From Sphingopyxis sp. YR583 (GTDB taxonomy: Bacteria; Pseudomonadota; Alphaproteobacteria; Sphingomonadales; Sphingomonadaceae), in assembly GCF_900108295.1 (NCBI RefSeq), contig NZ_FNWK01000002.1, positions 620,001 through 684,000 on the forward strand: DNA of 64,000 nt. Direction: 5' to 3'. Positions within the stretch are counted from its first letter, which is position 1, and each line of letters starts with the position of its first letter. This document shows, in pieces, positions 52,899 to 61,927 of the stretch. Below the pieces are notes generated by a model. The model saw only the letters and a program-made list of their open reading frames with translations, searched no databases and was not told the origin of the DNA. Both the position numbers and the translations under genes were made by a program.

Positions 52899-54227
52899 AT
52901 GACCGGCGACACCATCCCCCATACCGACGACACCCGGCCGACGCGCATGCCCTATGGCGCGCTGTCGCTGCTGATGATCGTCTATGCCTTCAACATGCTC
53001 GACCGGCAGATCGTGACGATCCTCGTCGAGCCGATGAAGACCGACCTGAACCTTGCCGACTGGCAGATCGGGATGATCAGCGGCCTCGCGTTCGCGCTCT
53101 TCTATACCTTGCTCGGCATCCCGCTCGCGCGCATCGCCGACCGCGGCAATCGCGTCGGAATGATCGCCATCGCGCTGTTCGTCTGGAGCGGCTTCACCGC
53201 GCTTTGCGGCCTCGCGCGCAACTTCACCGAATTGCTGCTCGCACGCATCGGCGTCGGTGTCGGCGAAGCTGGCTGCACCCCCGCAGCGCACAGCCTGATC
53301 ACCGATTATGTTCCGCGCGAACAACGCGGCCGTGCGCTCGCGCTTTATTCGCTCGGCGTTCCGGTCGGCTCGCTCGCGGGCCTCGTCCTCGGCGGCATCT
53401 TGCTCGCCAGCCTCGGCTGGCGCGCGGCGTTCCTGATCGCCGGCGTCCCGGGCATCCTGCTCGCGGTGATCGTCTGGTTCACGCTCGACGAACCGCGCAA
53501 GCGCACCCTCACCACACAGACTGCCGTCCCGCATATGCCGCTGGGTCAGGTGCTCGCGACGCTGCGCCGTCTCCCCAGCTTCTGGCTGATCTCCTTCGGC
53601 ACCGCGATGGGCGCCTTCGGCTATTATGGCCAGGCCTCCTTCTTCGGCTCGCTCTACATGCGCACCCATGCGACCGGAATCGACACGATGGCGGCCGGCT
53701 GGGGCGTCCCGCCGACCGTCTTCCTCGGGCTGAGCCTCGGGCTGATCGTGGGGCTCGTCGGCATGGTTGGTACGTTCGTGGGCGGCCAGCTCGCCGACCG
53801 CGCCGCGCGCCGCGGGATTCGGGGCTATACGCTCGTCCCCTCAACCTCGCTCGTGATCGCCGCTCCGCTGTTCGCGGGCGCCGCGCTCGCTCCTACCGTC
53901 GCCTTGTCCTTCACCTTCCTGAGCTGCGCGATCTTTGTACATGCACTCAACTATGGATCGGTCTTCGCGTCGGTACAGACGCTCGTCCCCGCCCGCGTGC
54001 GCGCGATGGCAGCGGCGGTGCAATTGTTCGTGACCAACGCGATCGGCCTCGCATTGGGGCCGCTGTTCGTCGGCATCGCCAGCGACCTGCTGGCACCGTC
54101 GCTCGGCAGCGAGCAAGGGCTGCGCGCGGCGATGGCGCTTGTCGCGCTGCCGCTCGCGATCGGGTCTTTGCTGTTCTGGCTGGCGGGTCGCCGGATCGAA
54201 GCCGACGAAGCAAAGCAGGGCGCCTGA
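52899..54227 (+). CDS. MFS transporter (12 helices, spinster-like/organic acid type)
   Basis: A 442-residue inner-membrane transporter with about 12 hydrophobic helices. It has the ANMLDRQIV-like DRQI region after helix 1, the G-x-x-x-D-R-x-x-R cytoplasmic loop (IPLARIADRGNRVG) and a repeat of it in the second half (GGQLADRAARRG). Start ATG 52899 is behind GGAGAGGCA; the frame continues upstream but only as non-coding sequence. Uptake of the substrate across the inner membrane fits the context. The stop codon sits in the loop of a strong hairpin. Confidence 0.92.
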   Translation: MTGDTIPHTDDTRPTRMPYGALSLLMIVYAFNMLDRQIVTILVEPMKTDLNLADWQIGMISGLAFALFYTLLGIPLARIADRGNRVGMIAIALFVWSGFTALCGLARNFTELLLARIGVGVGEAGCTPAAHSLITDYVPREQRGRALALYSLGVPVGSLAGLVLGGILLASLGWRAAFLIAGVPGILLAVIVWFTLDEPRKRTLTTQTAVPHMPLGQVLATLRRLPSFWLISFGTAMGAFGYYGQASFFGSLYMRTHATGIDTMAAGWGVPPTVFLGLSLGLIVGLVGMVGTFVGGQLADRAARRGIRGYTLVPSTSLVIAAPLFAGAALAPTVALSFTFLSCAIFVHALNYGSVFASVQTLVPARVRAMAAAVQLFVTNAIGLALGPLFVGIASDLLAPSLGSEQGLRAAMALVALPLAIGSLLFWLAGRRIEADEAKQGA

Positions 54228-54237
54228 GGCGCCCTGC
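54215..54237. terminator. Palindromic hairpin with the MFS stop codon as its loop
   Basis: GCAGGGCGCC (54215-54224) and GGCGCCCTGC (54228-54237) are perfect 10-base arms; the 3-base loop is TGA, the MFS stop. On the - strand a TTT follows. It lies between convergent genes and may end both transcripts. Confidence 0.65.
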
Positions 54238-54245
54238 AAAATCGC

Positions 54246-55358
54246 TTAGCGGGTCAGTTCCGCAAACCGCGCCTTGTGATGGTCGCGGTCGCCGTGCGCG
54301 AGGTCGAGCATCATCTGGCGGCGGAGGTGATGGCTGACGATCAGTTCCTCGCTTGTGCCGACGCCGCCATGAAGCTGCACCGCCTGCTGCGCAACCGCGA
54401 TACCGCATTGCGCGACGCGGACCTTGGCCGCCGCGATCAGCGAGGATGCCTCGCCCCCGCTCGCGAGCTGCGAGGCAGCGACCATCATCAGCGCGCGCGC
54501 TTCCTCGCACGCGACGCTCATGTCGACGACCTTGTGCTGCACGACCTGGAAGCTGCCGATCGGCGCGCCGAATTGCTGGCGCGTGCGGACATATTCGAGT
54601 GTCGCTTCGACCGCCGCCTCCATCGACCCGACCGCCTCGGCCAGATGCGCGACGATCGCGCGGTCGAGCGCAGCGTCAATGCGGCCGGCGGCCTTGCCCA
54701 CCGCGCCGACCGGAATGCCCGCGACGCCAGTCAGGTCGAGGCTGCAATGGCGGTGGCTGTCGACCGAACGGAAGCGCTGGATGGTCAAGCCTTCGGCGCT
54801 CGCCGGGACGAGGAACAGGCTGACGCCATCGCGCTCGCCCGAAACGCCCGACGTGCGCGCCGACACCAGATACCAGTCGGCATCCGCGCCATCCTCGACA
54901 TGCGCCTTGGCGCCCGTCAGCCTGAAGCCATCGCCGTCGGCCGCTGCAGTCGTTGCAATCGAAGCGACATCGAACCCCTCATCCTCGATCAGCGCCGCGG
55001 CGATCCGGACCTGCCCGGCCCCGACCTGCTCCAGCAGCGCACGGCAATGGTCGCCGCCCCCCGCCATCAGCGCAGGCGCCAGCACGCAGTAGGAGACATA
55101 GGCGTCGGTCATCAGGTGACGTCCAACGCCTTCCATGATCGCCATGATCTCGACCGGGCCGCCGCCCAGCCCGCCTTCGTCCTCGGCGATCGGCAGCATC
55201 AGCCAGCCTAGTTCGGCCATCTGCGCCCAGCGGCGCGCGCTTCCCTCTGTTCCTTCGGCAAGGCGCTTGAGCCGGTCGGCCGCGTTCCACTCGTCGGAGC
55301 CGAAGCGCAGGGCGCTGTCGTGCAGCATCTGCTGCTCGTCATTATAGGCGAACTGCAT
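54246..55358 (-). CDS. Acyl-CoA dehydrogenase, second gene of an adjacent pair
   Basis: A 370-residue dehydrogenase fold protein related to the one at 19260. It shares FGAPIGSFQVVQHKVVDMSV and the C-terminal HGGVGTSEELIVSHH with it. The YEGT-type catalytic glutamate segment is not seen. Its FAD/substrate contacts look partial, as in one half of an alpha2beta2 enzyme. ATG 55358 is behind GGGAG. It lies 12 bases after its partner at 55371 and is cotranscribed with it. The pair would give the alpha,beta-unsaturated acyl-CoA in the island's beta-oxidation. Confidence 0.9.
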   Translation of the reverse strand: MQFAYNDEQQMLHDSALRFGSDEWNAADRLKRLAEGTEGSARRWAQMAELGWLMLPIAEDEGGLGGGPVEIMAIMEGVGRHLMTDAYVSYCVLAPALMAGGGDHCRALLEQVGAGQVRIAAALIEDEGFDVASIATTAAADGDGFRLTGAKAHVEDGADADWYLVSARTSGVSGERDGVSLFLVPASAEGLTIQRFRSVDSHRHCSLDLTGVAGIPVGAVGKAAGRIDAALDRAIVAHLAEAVGSMEAAVEATLEYVRTRQQFGAPIGSFQVVQHKVVDMSVACEEARALMMVAASQLASGGEASSLIAAAKVRVAQCGIAVAQQAVQLHGGVGTSEELIVSHHLRRQMMLDLAHGDRDHHKARFAELTR

Positions 55359-55370
55359 GGATCTTCTCCC

Positions 55371-56552
55371 TCAAAGGCCGAGCGCGCGGCGCGCGATGAT
55401 GTTGCGCTGGATCTCGCTCGACCCGCCATAGATAGTGGTGACGCGCGCATAGAGCGCGCCCTTCAGCGCAAAGGGCATGTCCTCCGGCAGCACGCTGTCG
55501 TCGTCGAGGGCCGCGAAATGCTGCGCTTTCGGTCCCAGCGCCTCGACCCACAAAGCGGTCGCCTGCTGCGTCAATTCGGACCAGCGCAGCTTGACCATCG
55601 ACCCGCGTGGGCCGGAGTCGGCGCCCGCCGCGGCGTCGGCCATCAGGCGCAACACCATCGCCTGCACCGCCATCGCCTCGATCTCGACCTGTGCCAGCTT
55701 CGCCTTGAATTCGGGCTTGTCGATCAACAGGCCGTTCGCGGTCCGGCGGCGCGTCGCGGCCGCGCGCACCGCGCGCAGCGTCTGCGGCAGGAACATCGCG
55801 GTCGCCGCAGCGACCATCCGTTCGCGATCAAGCAGCACCTTGCCGTAATTCCAGCCCATGCCCTCCTCGCCGACGACATTGGCGGCGGGAATACGGACAT
55901 CGTCGAGGAACACCTCGTTCGTGTGATGCTTTTCATCCAGCGTGTGGATCGGGCTGATGCGGATGCCCGGCGTGTCCATGTCGACGAGCATCAGCGAAAT
56001 GCCCTGCTGCCGCCGCCCCTCGTTCGAGGTGCGGGCGAGAATGAACATGCGATCGGCGACATGGGCATAACTGGTCCACATCTTGTGCCCGTTGACGATA
56101 TAATGATCGCCATCGCGGTCGGCGCGGGTGCGCAGCGCCGCAAGGTCCGATCCGGCGCCGGGCTCCGAATAGCCCTGACACCACCAATCCTCGCCGCTGA
56201 TGATACGCGGCAGGTAGAAATCCTTCTGCGCCTGGCTGCCATAGGTGAAGATGATCGGGCCGATCAGTTCGAGCCCCTGATGAAATTGCGCGGGTGCATC
56301 GGCCGCCGACGCTTCGGACCAGAAGATATGCAGTTGCTGCGGAGTCCAGCCGGTGCCGCCATATTCCTTGGGCCAGGTGGGCGCGCCCCAGCCGCGCTCG
56401 GCCAGACGGCGCTGATAGGCGACGAGATTCTCGGGCGACAGGCGCAGCCCGGCACGAACGGTCTTTTTCCAGTCTTCGGGAATCGAGTTCGCGAAAAATT
56501 CGCGTACCTCTTGCTGAAACTCCCGGTCTTCGGGCGCCAGGTCCAGATTCAT
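55371..56552 (-). CDS. Acyl-CoA dehydrogenase, first gene of an adjacent pair
   Basis: A 393-residue dehydrogenase starting MNLDLAPEDREFQQEVREFF. The segment CQGYSEPGAGSDLAALRTRA and the C-terminal YGGSSEIQRNIIARRALGL match the protein at 20496. The two genes are closer to each other than to the other dehydrogenases here. GGGAGAAG precedes the ATG at 56552. The gene diverges from the acyl-CoA ligase at 56736 across a region with an operator-like palindrome (56635-56648). Likely substrate: an acyl-CoA with a bulky or cyclic side chain. Confidence 0.92.
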   Translation of the reverse strand: MNLDLAPEDREFQQEVREFFANSIPEDWKKTVRAGLRLSPENLVAYQRRLAERGWGAPTWPKEYGGTGWTPQQLHIFWSEASAADAPAQFHQGLELIGPIIFTYGSQAQKDFYLPRIISGEDWWCQGYSEPGAGSDLAALRTRADRDGDHYIVNGHKMWTSYAHVADRMFILARTSNEGRRQQGISLMLVDMDTPGIRISPIHTLDEKHHTNEVFLDDVRIPAANVVGEEGMGWNYGKVLLDRERMVAAATAMFLPQTLRAVRAAATRRRTANGLLIDKPEFKAKLAQVEIEAMAVQAMVLRLMADAAAGADSGPRGSMVKLRWSELTQQATALWVEALGPKAQHFAALDDDSVLPEDMPFALKGALYARVTTIYGGSSEIQRNIIARRALGL

Positions 56553-56634
56553 CGTCGCTTCTCCCAATCGATTGGATCGGGCTTAGCTCCTGCACGGTCC
56601 CGCTGGCTCGCCGGCAGCAAGCGACCGCGCCAAT

Positions 56635-56648
56635 TTCGCAAATGTGAT
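56635..56648. promoter_or_regulatory. Operator-like palindrome TCRCR-NN-TGTGA, site 3
   Basis: TTCGCAAATGTGAT matches the perfect palindrome at 51802 at 11 of 14 positions. It sits in the divergent region between the acyl-CoA dehydrogenase pair and the acyl-CoA ligase. Confidence 0.45.
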
Positions 56649-56735
56649 TGTCGGCACCTCTGCCCTGCGACGCTTCGCACCCACGCGCGGCTGGGCAATC
56701 GTCGCCGTCAATCAAGTCACTAAAGGAGAGGTTTC

Positions 56736-58388
56736 ATGCACGGCCTGATGCAGGCGCAGCCCCTAACGACCGCGATGCTGATCCGGCACGCGGCGACCAA
56801 CCACCCGCGCCGCGAGATCGTGTCGCGCCGCGCCGACGGGTCGCTCGAGCGGTCGGACTGGCAGACGGTGGAACGCCACGCGCGCCATATTGCAGCGGGA
56901 CTTGTCGATCTCGGCCTGAAACCCGGCGACCGCGTCGCGACGCTGGCGTGGAACCGCCTGCCGCACCTCGAACTTTATTATGGCGTCAGCGGTGCCGGCA
57001 TGGTGCTCCACACCGTCAATCCGCGCCTGTTCCCCGAACAGATCCGTTTCATCATCGATCATGGCGGCGCGCGCATATTGTGCGTTGACCCCGACCTGTT
57101 GCCAGTCGTCGAACCGCTTCTCGCCGACCTGCCGAAAATCGAGCGCGTGATCGTCCTCGCCGATCAGGCCGCCATGCCCGAAACCGCGGTCGCCGATCCG
57201 ATCTCCTACCAGAGCCTGACCGACGGCCCGCGCGCGATCGCGAAGTGGCCCGACCTCGACGAGAACAGCGCCAGCGCGCTTTGCTACACCAGCGGGACGA
57301 CGGGCAATCCGAAGGGTGTACTCTACAGCCACCGCTCGACCGTGCTGCATGCGATGAGCGCGCTCGCAAATGATTCGATGTCGCTCGGCGCGGCGGACTC
57401 GATCCTCGTCGTCACCCCGCTCTTTCACGTCAACGCGTGGGGTATCCCCTATTCCGCGGCGATGGCAGGCTCGAAGCTCGTCCTGCCCGGTTCTGCCCTC
57501 GACCCCGTATCGCTCTACGAATTGATGCGCGACGAAGGCGTGACCTTCTCGCTCGGCGTCCCGACGATCTGGTTCGCCTTCCTCGACCATCTCGAACGCG
57601 AGCGCTCGCCCGAAGACCGGACCGCGCTGAAACTGAACCGCATCTTCACCGGCGGCGCCGCCACCCCGCGCTCGCTGATCGAGCGATTCCGCGGCCTGCT
57701 GGGTGTCGACACGATGCAGGCGTGGGGCATGACCGAAACCAGCCCGGTGGCGACCGTCTGCCGCCCGCTTGCGCATCATGCCGACCTGTCGGAACCGCAG
57801 CAGATCGATCTCCGCGCGCTGCAAGGCCGCTCGGTGTTCGGCATCGAACTGCGCATCGAGGATGAGGACGGCAACGAACTGCCGCGCGACGGCGAGGCGG
57901 CCGGGCTGCTCAAGGTGCGCGGTCCGTGGGTACTCAGCGCCTATCACGGCCACCCCGCGGGCAGCGCACTGGACGCCGACGGCTGGTTCGATACCGGCGA
58001 CGTCGCAAAAATCGATCCCGACGGCTTTCTCCAGATCACCGACCGCGCAAAGGACGTCATCAAATCGGGCGGCGAATGGATCTCGTCGATCGATCTCGAA
58101 AACGCCGCCGTCGCGCATTCGAAGGTCGCCGAGGCCGCAGTGATCGGCGTCGCCCATCCGAAATGGCAGGAACGCCCGCTCCTGCTCGTCCAGCTTCACC
58201 GCGGCGAAGACTGCGCGAAGGACGAAATCATGGCGCATCTTGCCGACAAGGTCGCGCGCTGGTGGCTTCCCGACGACATCATCTTTGTCGACGAACTGCC
58301 GCACACGGCGACGGGCAAGCTGCTCAAGACCGAACTGCGCAAACGCCACGGCGACCATTTCGCCGCCGTGGAGGACAGCGTCACCTGA
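56736..58388 (+). CDS. Long-chain fatty acid-CoA ligase-like (AMP-binding)
   Basis: A 550-residue adenylate-forming ligase. The P-loop is [16 protein letters not shown] (near 189-204), followed by the [13 protein letters not shown] motif AWGMTETSP, the hinge [20 protein letters not shown] and the C-terminal adenylation Lys in [14 protein letters not shown]. It is distinct from the ligase at 44228. AAAGGAGAGG lies 6-8 bases before the ATG. It diverges from the dehydrogenase pair. Its last 8 bases overlap the DUF3237 gene end to end on the other strand. Confidence 0.93.
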   Translation: MHGLMQAQPLTTAMLIRHAATNHPRREIVSRRADGSLERSDWQTVERHARHIAAGLVDLGLKPGDRVATLAWNRLPHLELYYGVSGAGMVLHTVNPRLFPEQIRFIIDHGGARILCVDPDLLPVVEPLLADLPKIERVIVLADQAAMPETAVADPISYQSLTDGPRAIAKWPDLDENSASALCYTSGTTGNPKGVLYSHRSTVLHAMSALANDSMSLGAADSILVVTPLFHVNAWGIPYSAAMAGSKLVLPGSALDPVSLYELMRDEGVTFSLGVPTIWFAFLDHLERERSPEDRTALKLNRIFTGGAATPRSLIERFRGLLGVDTMQAWGMTETSPVATVCRPLAHHADLSEPQQIDLRALQGRSVFGIELRIEDEDGNELPRDGEAAGLLKVRGPWVLSAYHGHPAGSALDADGWFDTGDVAKIDPDGFLQITDRAKDVIKSGGEWISSIDLENAAVAHSKVAEAAVIGVAHPKWQERPLLLVQLHRGEDCAKDEIMAHLADKVARWWLPDDIIFVDELPHTATGKLLKTELRKRHGDHFAAVEDSVT

Positions 58389-58848
58389 TCGCGAAGACGT
58401 GATACATCGGGCCGTCGTCGGTGCGCATCCCATTGGCGACGGCAATGATGCGGTTCATCCAGTCATAATCGGGGTGCGACGTCACGAAGCGCGGCGTCGT
58501 GCGCAGATACAGATCCTCATACGGCCCCGGCTCACGCCGTTTGAAACGCTCGGCCGCCTCGGGCGATGTCGGTGCGGTCAGCCCCGTATAATGCATCGCG
58601 ATCCGCGCACCGTCATCGGTTTCGAGCGAAGTGCGGACGTCGATGATCATCGTCCCGTCACCGCGCCAGGTCACCCAGTCGGCGCCGTCGGGCAGGACGC
58701 GGCCGCGCAGCCGCGGTCCCTCGAATGTCCCGCCATGCACGGGAAAAATCCCGAGCCGGCTTTCGCCGCCGATCGGCTGCGCCTGATCATAGGCGACGTT
58801 CAGCCGCATCACGAACAGCGGTTCCCACGCCAGCGTCTCGATTCCCAT
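58381..58848 (-). CDS. DUF3237 family protein
   Basis: A 155-residue protein of the DUF3237 family. It starts METLAWEPLFVMRLN-like (MGIETLAWEPLFVMRLNVAY) and includes GGTFEGPRLRGRVLPDGADW and the DVRTSLETDDGARIAMHYTG stretch typical of the family. The fold is a beta barrel resembling calycin-type isomerases; the function is not established. Its ATG overlaps the NTF2-like stop by one base (TGATG), implying coupling, and it ends the operon that starts at 62845. The convergent overlap with the ligase is 8 bases. Confidence 0.88.
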   Translation of the reverse strand: MGIETLAWEPLFVMRLNVAYDQAQPIGGESRLGIFPVHGGTFEGPRLRGRVLPDGADWVTWRGDGTMIIDVRTSLETDDGARIAMHYTGLTAPTSPEAAERFKRREPGPYEDLYLRTTPRFVTSHPDYDWMNRIIAVANGMRTDDGPMYHVFAIR

Positions 58849-59381
58849 CAGCCCTCTCCCTGCTTTCCAGCCCCGAATAGCGCATAAACCGGATCGTCGG
58901 GCCAGGGGCGCCCAACCGATTTGCGATGCGCAAAGCGTTCGGCCTCGCTCTTATCCGGCGCCGGGCGCTCGTCGACCCAGTCGAAAACGACGACCCGGGC
59001 GGCCACCCGCCATTCGTCGCCACGCTTTTCGAACCGGTCGACATAGCGCCCTGCCATAGTGAGTTCGACCAGCCCGCCTTCGCGTCCGGGCTGACGTTGC
59101 AAGGCGGTGAAATAGCTTTCGACCGCCGCCTCGTCGCCGCGCAGTTCGATCAGGATATTGTGGATCTGGTGAATGCCGCGCTCGATCAGCGGCAGCGTCT
59201 GCATCGCCCAGTCGATGAAGCCGTCGGTCGTCCCGTTATAGGCGCCATGATCGTCGGTGCCGCCGGGCCAGCAGGCCGACCGCAACATCGCCTCGTCGCA
59301 CCGGTCGATGCCGCGACAATAACGATAGAGGCAATCGCGGATCATCTCGCGATCCCACAATTTGCCGACGTCCGATTCCAT
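58848..59381 (-). CDS. NTF2-like (SnoaL-type) protein
   Basis: A 177-residue cone-shaped alpha+beta fold protein. It has DREMIRDCLYRYCRGIDRCD at the N-terminus, the conserved HQIHNILIELRGDEAAVESY and the AARVVVFDW strand. Family members include scytalone-dehydratase-like dehydratases, isomerases and ring-hydroxylating subunits. A dehydratase or isomerase step in the pathway is possible. ATG 59381 has GGGAG at spacing 6. It is coupled to the DUF3237 gene. A 109-base gap separates it from the thiolase gene upstream. Confidence 0.85.
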   Translation of the reverse strand: MESDVGKLWDREMIRDCLYRYCRGIDRCDEAMLRSACWPGGTDDHGAYNGTTDGFIDWAMQTLPLIERGIHQIHNILIELRGDEAAVESYFTALQRQPGREGGLVELTMAGRYVDRFEKRGDEWRVAARVVVFDWVDERPAPDKSEAERFAHRKSVGRPWPDDPVYALFGAGKQGEG

Positions 59382-59490
59382 GATGCTCTCCCGCAATTAT
59401 GCGGGGACAGTGCCGCAGCGACACGCGCCGGCGAAATCGCGCAGCGTCCGGATCGCCATTATCCTGTGGGCGATGAAACCCGCGCGCGGG

Positions 59491-60702
59491 TCAGGCGCGC
59501 TCGAAGATCGCGGCGATGCCCTGGCCGCCGCCGATGCACATCGTCTCCAGCCCGTAACGGCCATCGCGGCGCACCAGTTCGCGCGTCAGATTGGCAAGGA
59601 TGCGCCCACCCGTCGCGCCGATCGGATGGCCGAGCGAGATGCCCGAGCCGTTGACGTTGAGGATTTTGTTCCGGCTGTCGTCCTCCGACCAGCCCCATCC
59701 CTTGAGCACCGCGAGCACTTGCGGCGCGAAGGCCTCGTTCAGTTCGACGAGGTCGATGTCGCCCCAGCCAAGCCCATTGCGCGCAAACAGCCGCTCCACC
59801 GCCGGCACCGGCCCGATGCCCATCCTGCTGGGGTCGCAGCCCGCCGCTGCCGAGCTGTGATACCAGGCGATGGGTTCGAGACCGAGTTCGTCGAGCTTGT
59901 CTTCGGCAACCACGAGGCAGGCCGCCGCGGCGTCATTCTGCTGGCTGGCATTGCCCGCGGTGACGACGCCACCTTCGAGCGGGCGGAGCTTGCCGAGCGT
60001 CTCCAGCGTCGCGTCGGCGCGATACCCCTCATCGTGCGCAAAGACGATCGGATCGCCCTTTTTCTGCGGCACCGACACCGGCACCAGTTCGTCGTCGAAC
60101 AGCCCGTTCGCCCACGCCGCCGCCGCACGCTGGTGGCTGCCCGCGGCATAAGCGTCGCACGCCTCGCGGCTGATGCCATAATCCTTCGCCAGATTTTCGG
60201 CGGTTTCGATCATGCCGGTGATGACGCCGAAGCGCTCGACCGGCTGCGACATCAACCGCCCGCGGGTCAGCCGGTCATGAAGCGTCAGATTGCCCGCGCG
60301 CACGCCCTTTCGAATGTCGGTGCTGTAATGTTCGACATTCGACATCGATTCGACCCCGCCCGCGACGACGACGTCGGACATCCCGGTCTGGACCATCATC
60401 GCGGCGTTGACGACCGCCTGCAGCCCCGACCCGCAGCGGCGGTCGAGCTGATATCCCGGCACTTCGAGCGGCAGCCCCGCCGCGAGCCACGACCAGTGGC
60501 CGATGGCGGGCGCCTCGCCATTGCCATAGCCTTGCGAAAAGACGACGTCGTCGACACGCGACGGGTCGATCTTCGTCCGCTCGATCAGCGCCTTCAGGAT
60601 GACCGCGCCCAGATCGCCCGCCGTCATCGACGACAGCGACCCGCCGAACTTGCCGACGGCGGTGCGGATCGGGGCGACAATGGCGGCGCGGCGAAGGGTC
60701 AT
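59491..60702 (-). CDS. Thiolase (acetyl-CoA acetyltransferase / 3-ketoacyl-CoA thiolase)
   Basis: A 403-residue thiolase. The nucleophile Cys90 is in DRRCGSGLQAV. NEAFAPQVLAVL carries the Asn/Glu, and the C-terminal GHPIGATGGRI and ETMCIGGGQG hold the catalytic His and Cys. It cleaves 3-ketoacyl-CoA with CoA, or condenses acetyl-CoA. In a cluster with dehydrogenases, hydratase and a MFE-2-like SDR it most likely closes beta-oxidation. GGAG precedes the ATG at 60702. It is 44 bases after the acyl-CoA dehydrogenase gene in one operon. Confidence 0.95.
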   Translation of the reverse strand: MTLRRAAIVAPIRTAVGKFGGSLSSMTAGDLGAVILKALIERTKIDPSRVDDVVFSQGYGNGEAPAIGHWSWLAAGLPLEVPGYQLDRRCGSGLQAVVNAAMMVQTGMSDVVVAGGVESMSNVEHYSTDIRKGVRAGNLTLHDRLTRGRLMSQPVERFGVITGMIETAENLAKDYGISREACDAYAAGSHQRAAAAWANGLFDDELVPVSVPQKKGDPIVFAHDEGYRADATLETLGKLRPLEGGVVTAGNASQQNDAAAACLVVAEDKLDELGLEPIAWYHSSAAAGCDPSRMGIGPVPAVERLFARNGLGWGDIDLVELNEAFAPQVLAVLKGWGWSEDDSRNKILNVNGSGISLGHPIGATGGRILANLTRELVRRDGRYGLETMCIGGGQGIAAIFERA

Positions 60703-60746
60703 GTCAGGGTCTCCGGTCGAATGGGAAAGACGGTAAATGTCGGGCG

Positions 60747-61916
60747 TCAGTTTGCTGCGGCAAATTCGCGCAGCATATGCTTCGCGATCTGAAGCTGCAG
60801 GATCTGCGTCGTGCCTTCGTAGATGCGATAGATGCGCGCATCGCGGAAGAAACGCTCGGCGTCATATTCGGCAAGGTAGCCCGCGCCGCCATAGACCTGC
60901 ACGCAGGCATCGACGACGCGGCCGCACATTTCGGATGCGAAGACCTTGAACGCCGCGGCCTTGCGCAGGACATTCTCGCCCGCATCGGCGCGGCGCGTGA
61001 CATCCTCCATCGTGCATTCGGCGGCATAGATATCGATCTCGCTCTGCGCGAGCATCTGCTGGATCAGCTGGAAGTTCGCGATCGGTTCACCAAAAGCCTT
61101 ACGTTCGGTCGCGTAGCGCACCGCGCTGTCGAGCGCGCGGCGGGCATAGGCGGTCGCCGCCGCGCCGACCGACATGCGACCATTGTCGAGGCTCATCATC
61201 GCATAGGCAAAGCCCTTGCCGAGCTCGCCGCCAAGCAAGGCTTCGCCGCCAACGCGAACGTCGTCCATCACGACGTCGGCGATATGGCTGCCCGACTGGC
61301 CCATCTTCTTGTCCGACTTGCCGATCGTGATGCCGGGGGCGTCGAAGGGGACGACGAAGGCCGACACATGCGCGTTCTTCGGCAGATTCTCCTTGCTCGT
61401 CCGCGCCATGATCAGTCCGACCTTCGCGAAGGGCGAATTGGTGATGTAGCGCTTGGTGCCGTTCAAGATCCAGCCATTGTCGGTCTGCGTCGCTGTGGTC
61501 TGAAGCCCCGCCGAGTCCGATCCCGATCCGGGCTCGGTCAGGCCGAAGCAGGCGATCTCGCCGGATGCAACACGCGGCAGCCATTCGGCCTTCTGCGCCT
61601 CGGTCCCACCATTCTTCAGCGCTGAAGCGAACATGCCGATGTTGATCGATATGATCGAACGGAACGCCGGCATCGCATAGCTCAGCGTGTGGATCGTCTT
61701 GATATATTGGCTGACGTTCATCCCCGCGCCGCCATGCTCCTCGGGGATCGTCAGGCCGAACAGGCCCATGTCGCGCATTTCGGACAGGATTTCGGCCGGG
61801 ATCGCGTCGCTTTCGATAATCTCCCGTTCGGCGGGGAGAAGCCGATCGCGCACATAGCGTTCGAGCTGCTCGATAAATTGTTCGAAGACGTCGGCGTCCA
61901 TACCGGGGTTGCTCAT
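60747..61916 (-). CDS. Acyl-CoA dehydrogenase (short/medium-chain type)
   Basis: A 389-residue dehydrogenase. The FAD/substrate segment is CFGLTEPGSGSDSAGLQTTA, followed by the WILNGTKRYITNSPFA region. The C-terminal IYEGTTQILQLQIAKHML contains the catalytic glutamate of the classical SCAD/MCAD type, unlike the two paired dehydrogenase genes in the window. It can therefore work alone as a homomer. ATG 61916 is behind GAGG. It starts 11 bases after the SDR gene and 44 bases before the thiolase gene, in one beta-oxidation operon. Confidence 0.95.
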   Translation of the reverse strand: MSNPGMDADVFEQFIEQLERYVRDRLLPAEREIIESDAIPAEILSEMRDMGLFGLTIPEEHGGAGMNVSQYIKTIHTLSYAMPAFRSIISINIGMFASALKNGGTEAQKAEWLPRVASGEIACFGLTEPGSGSDSAGLQTTATQTDNGWILNGTKRYITNSPFAKVGLIMARTSKENLPKNAHVSAFVVPFDAPGITIGKSDKKMGQSGSHIADVVMDDVRVGGEALLGGELGKGFAYAMMSLDNGRMSVGAAATAYARRALDSAVRYATERKAFGEPIANFQLIQQMLAQSEIDIYAAECTMEDVTRRADAGENVLRKAAAFKVFASEMCGRVVDACVQVYGGAGYLAEYDAERFFRDARIYRIYEGTTQILQLQIAKHMLREFAAAN

Positions 61917-61927
61917 GGCCTGTTTCC

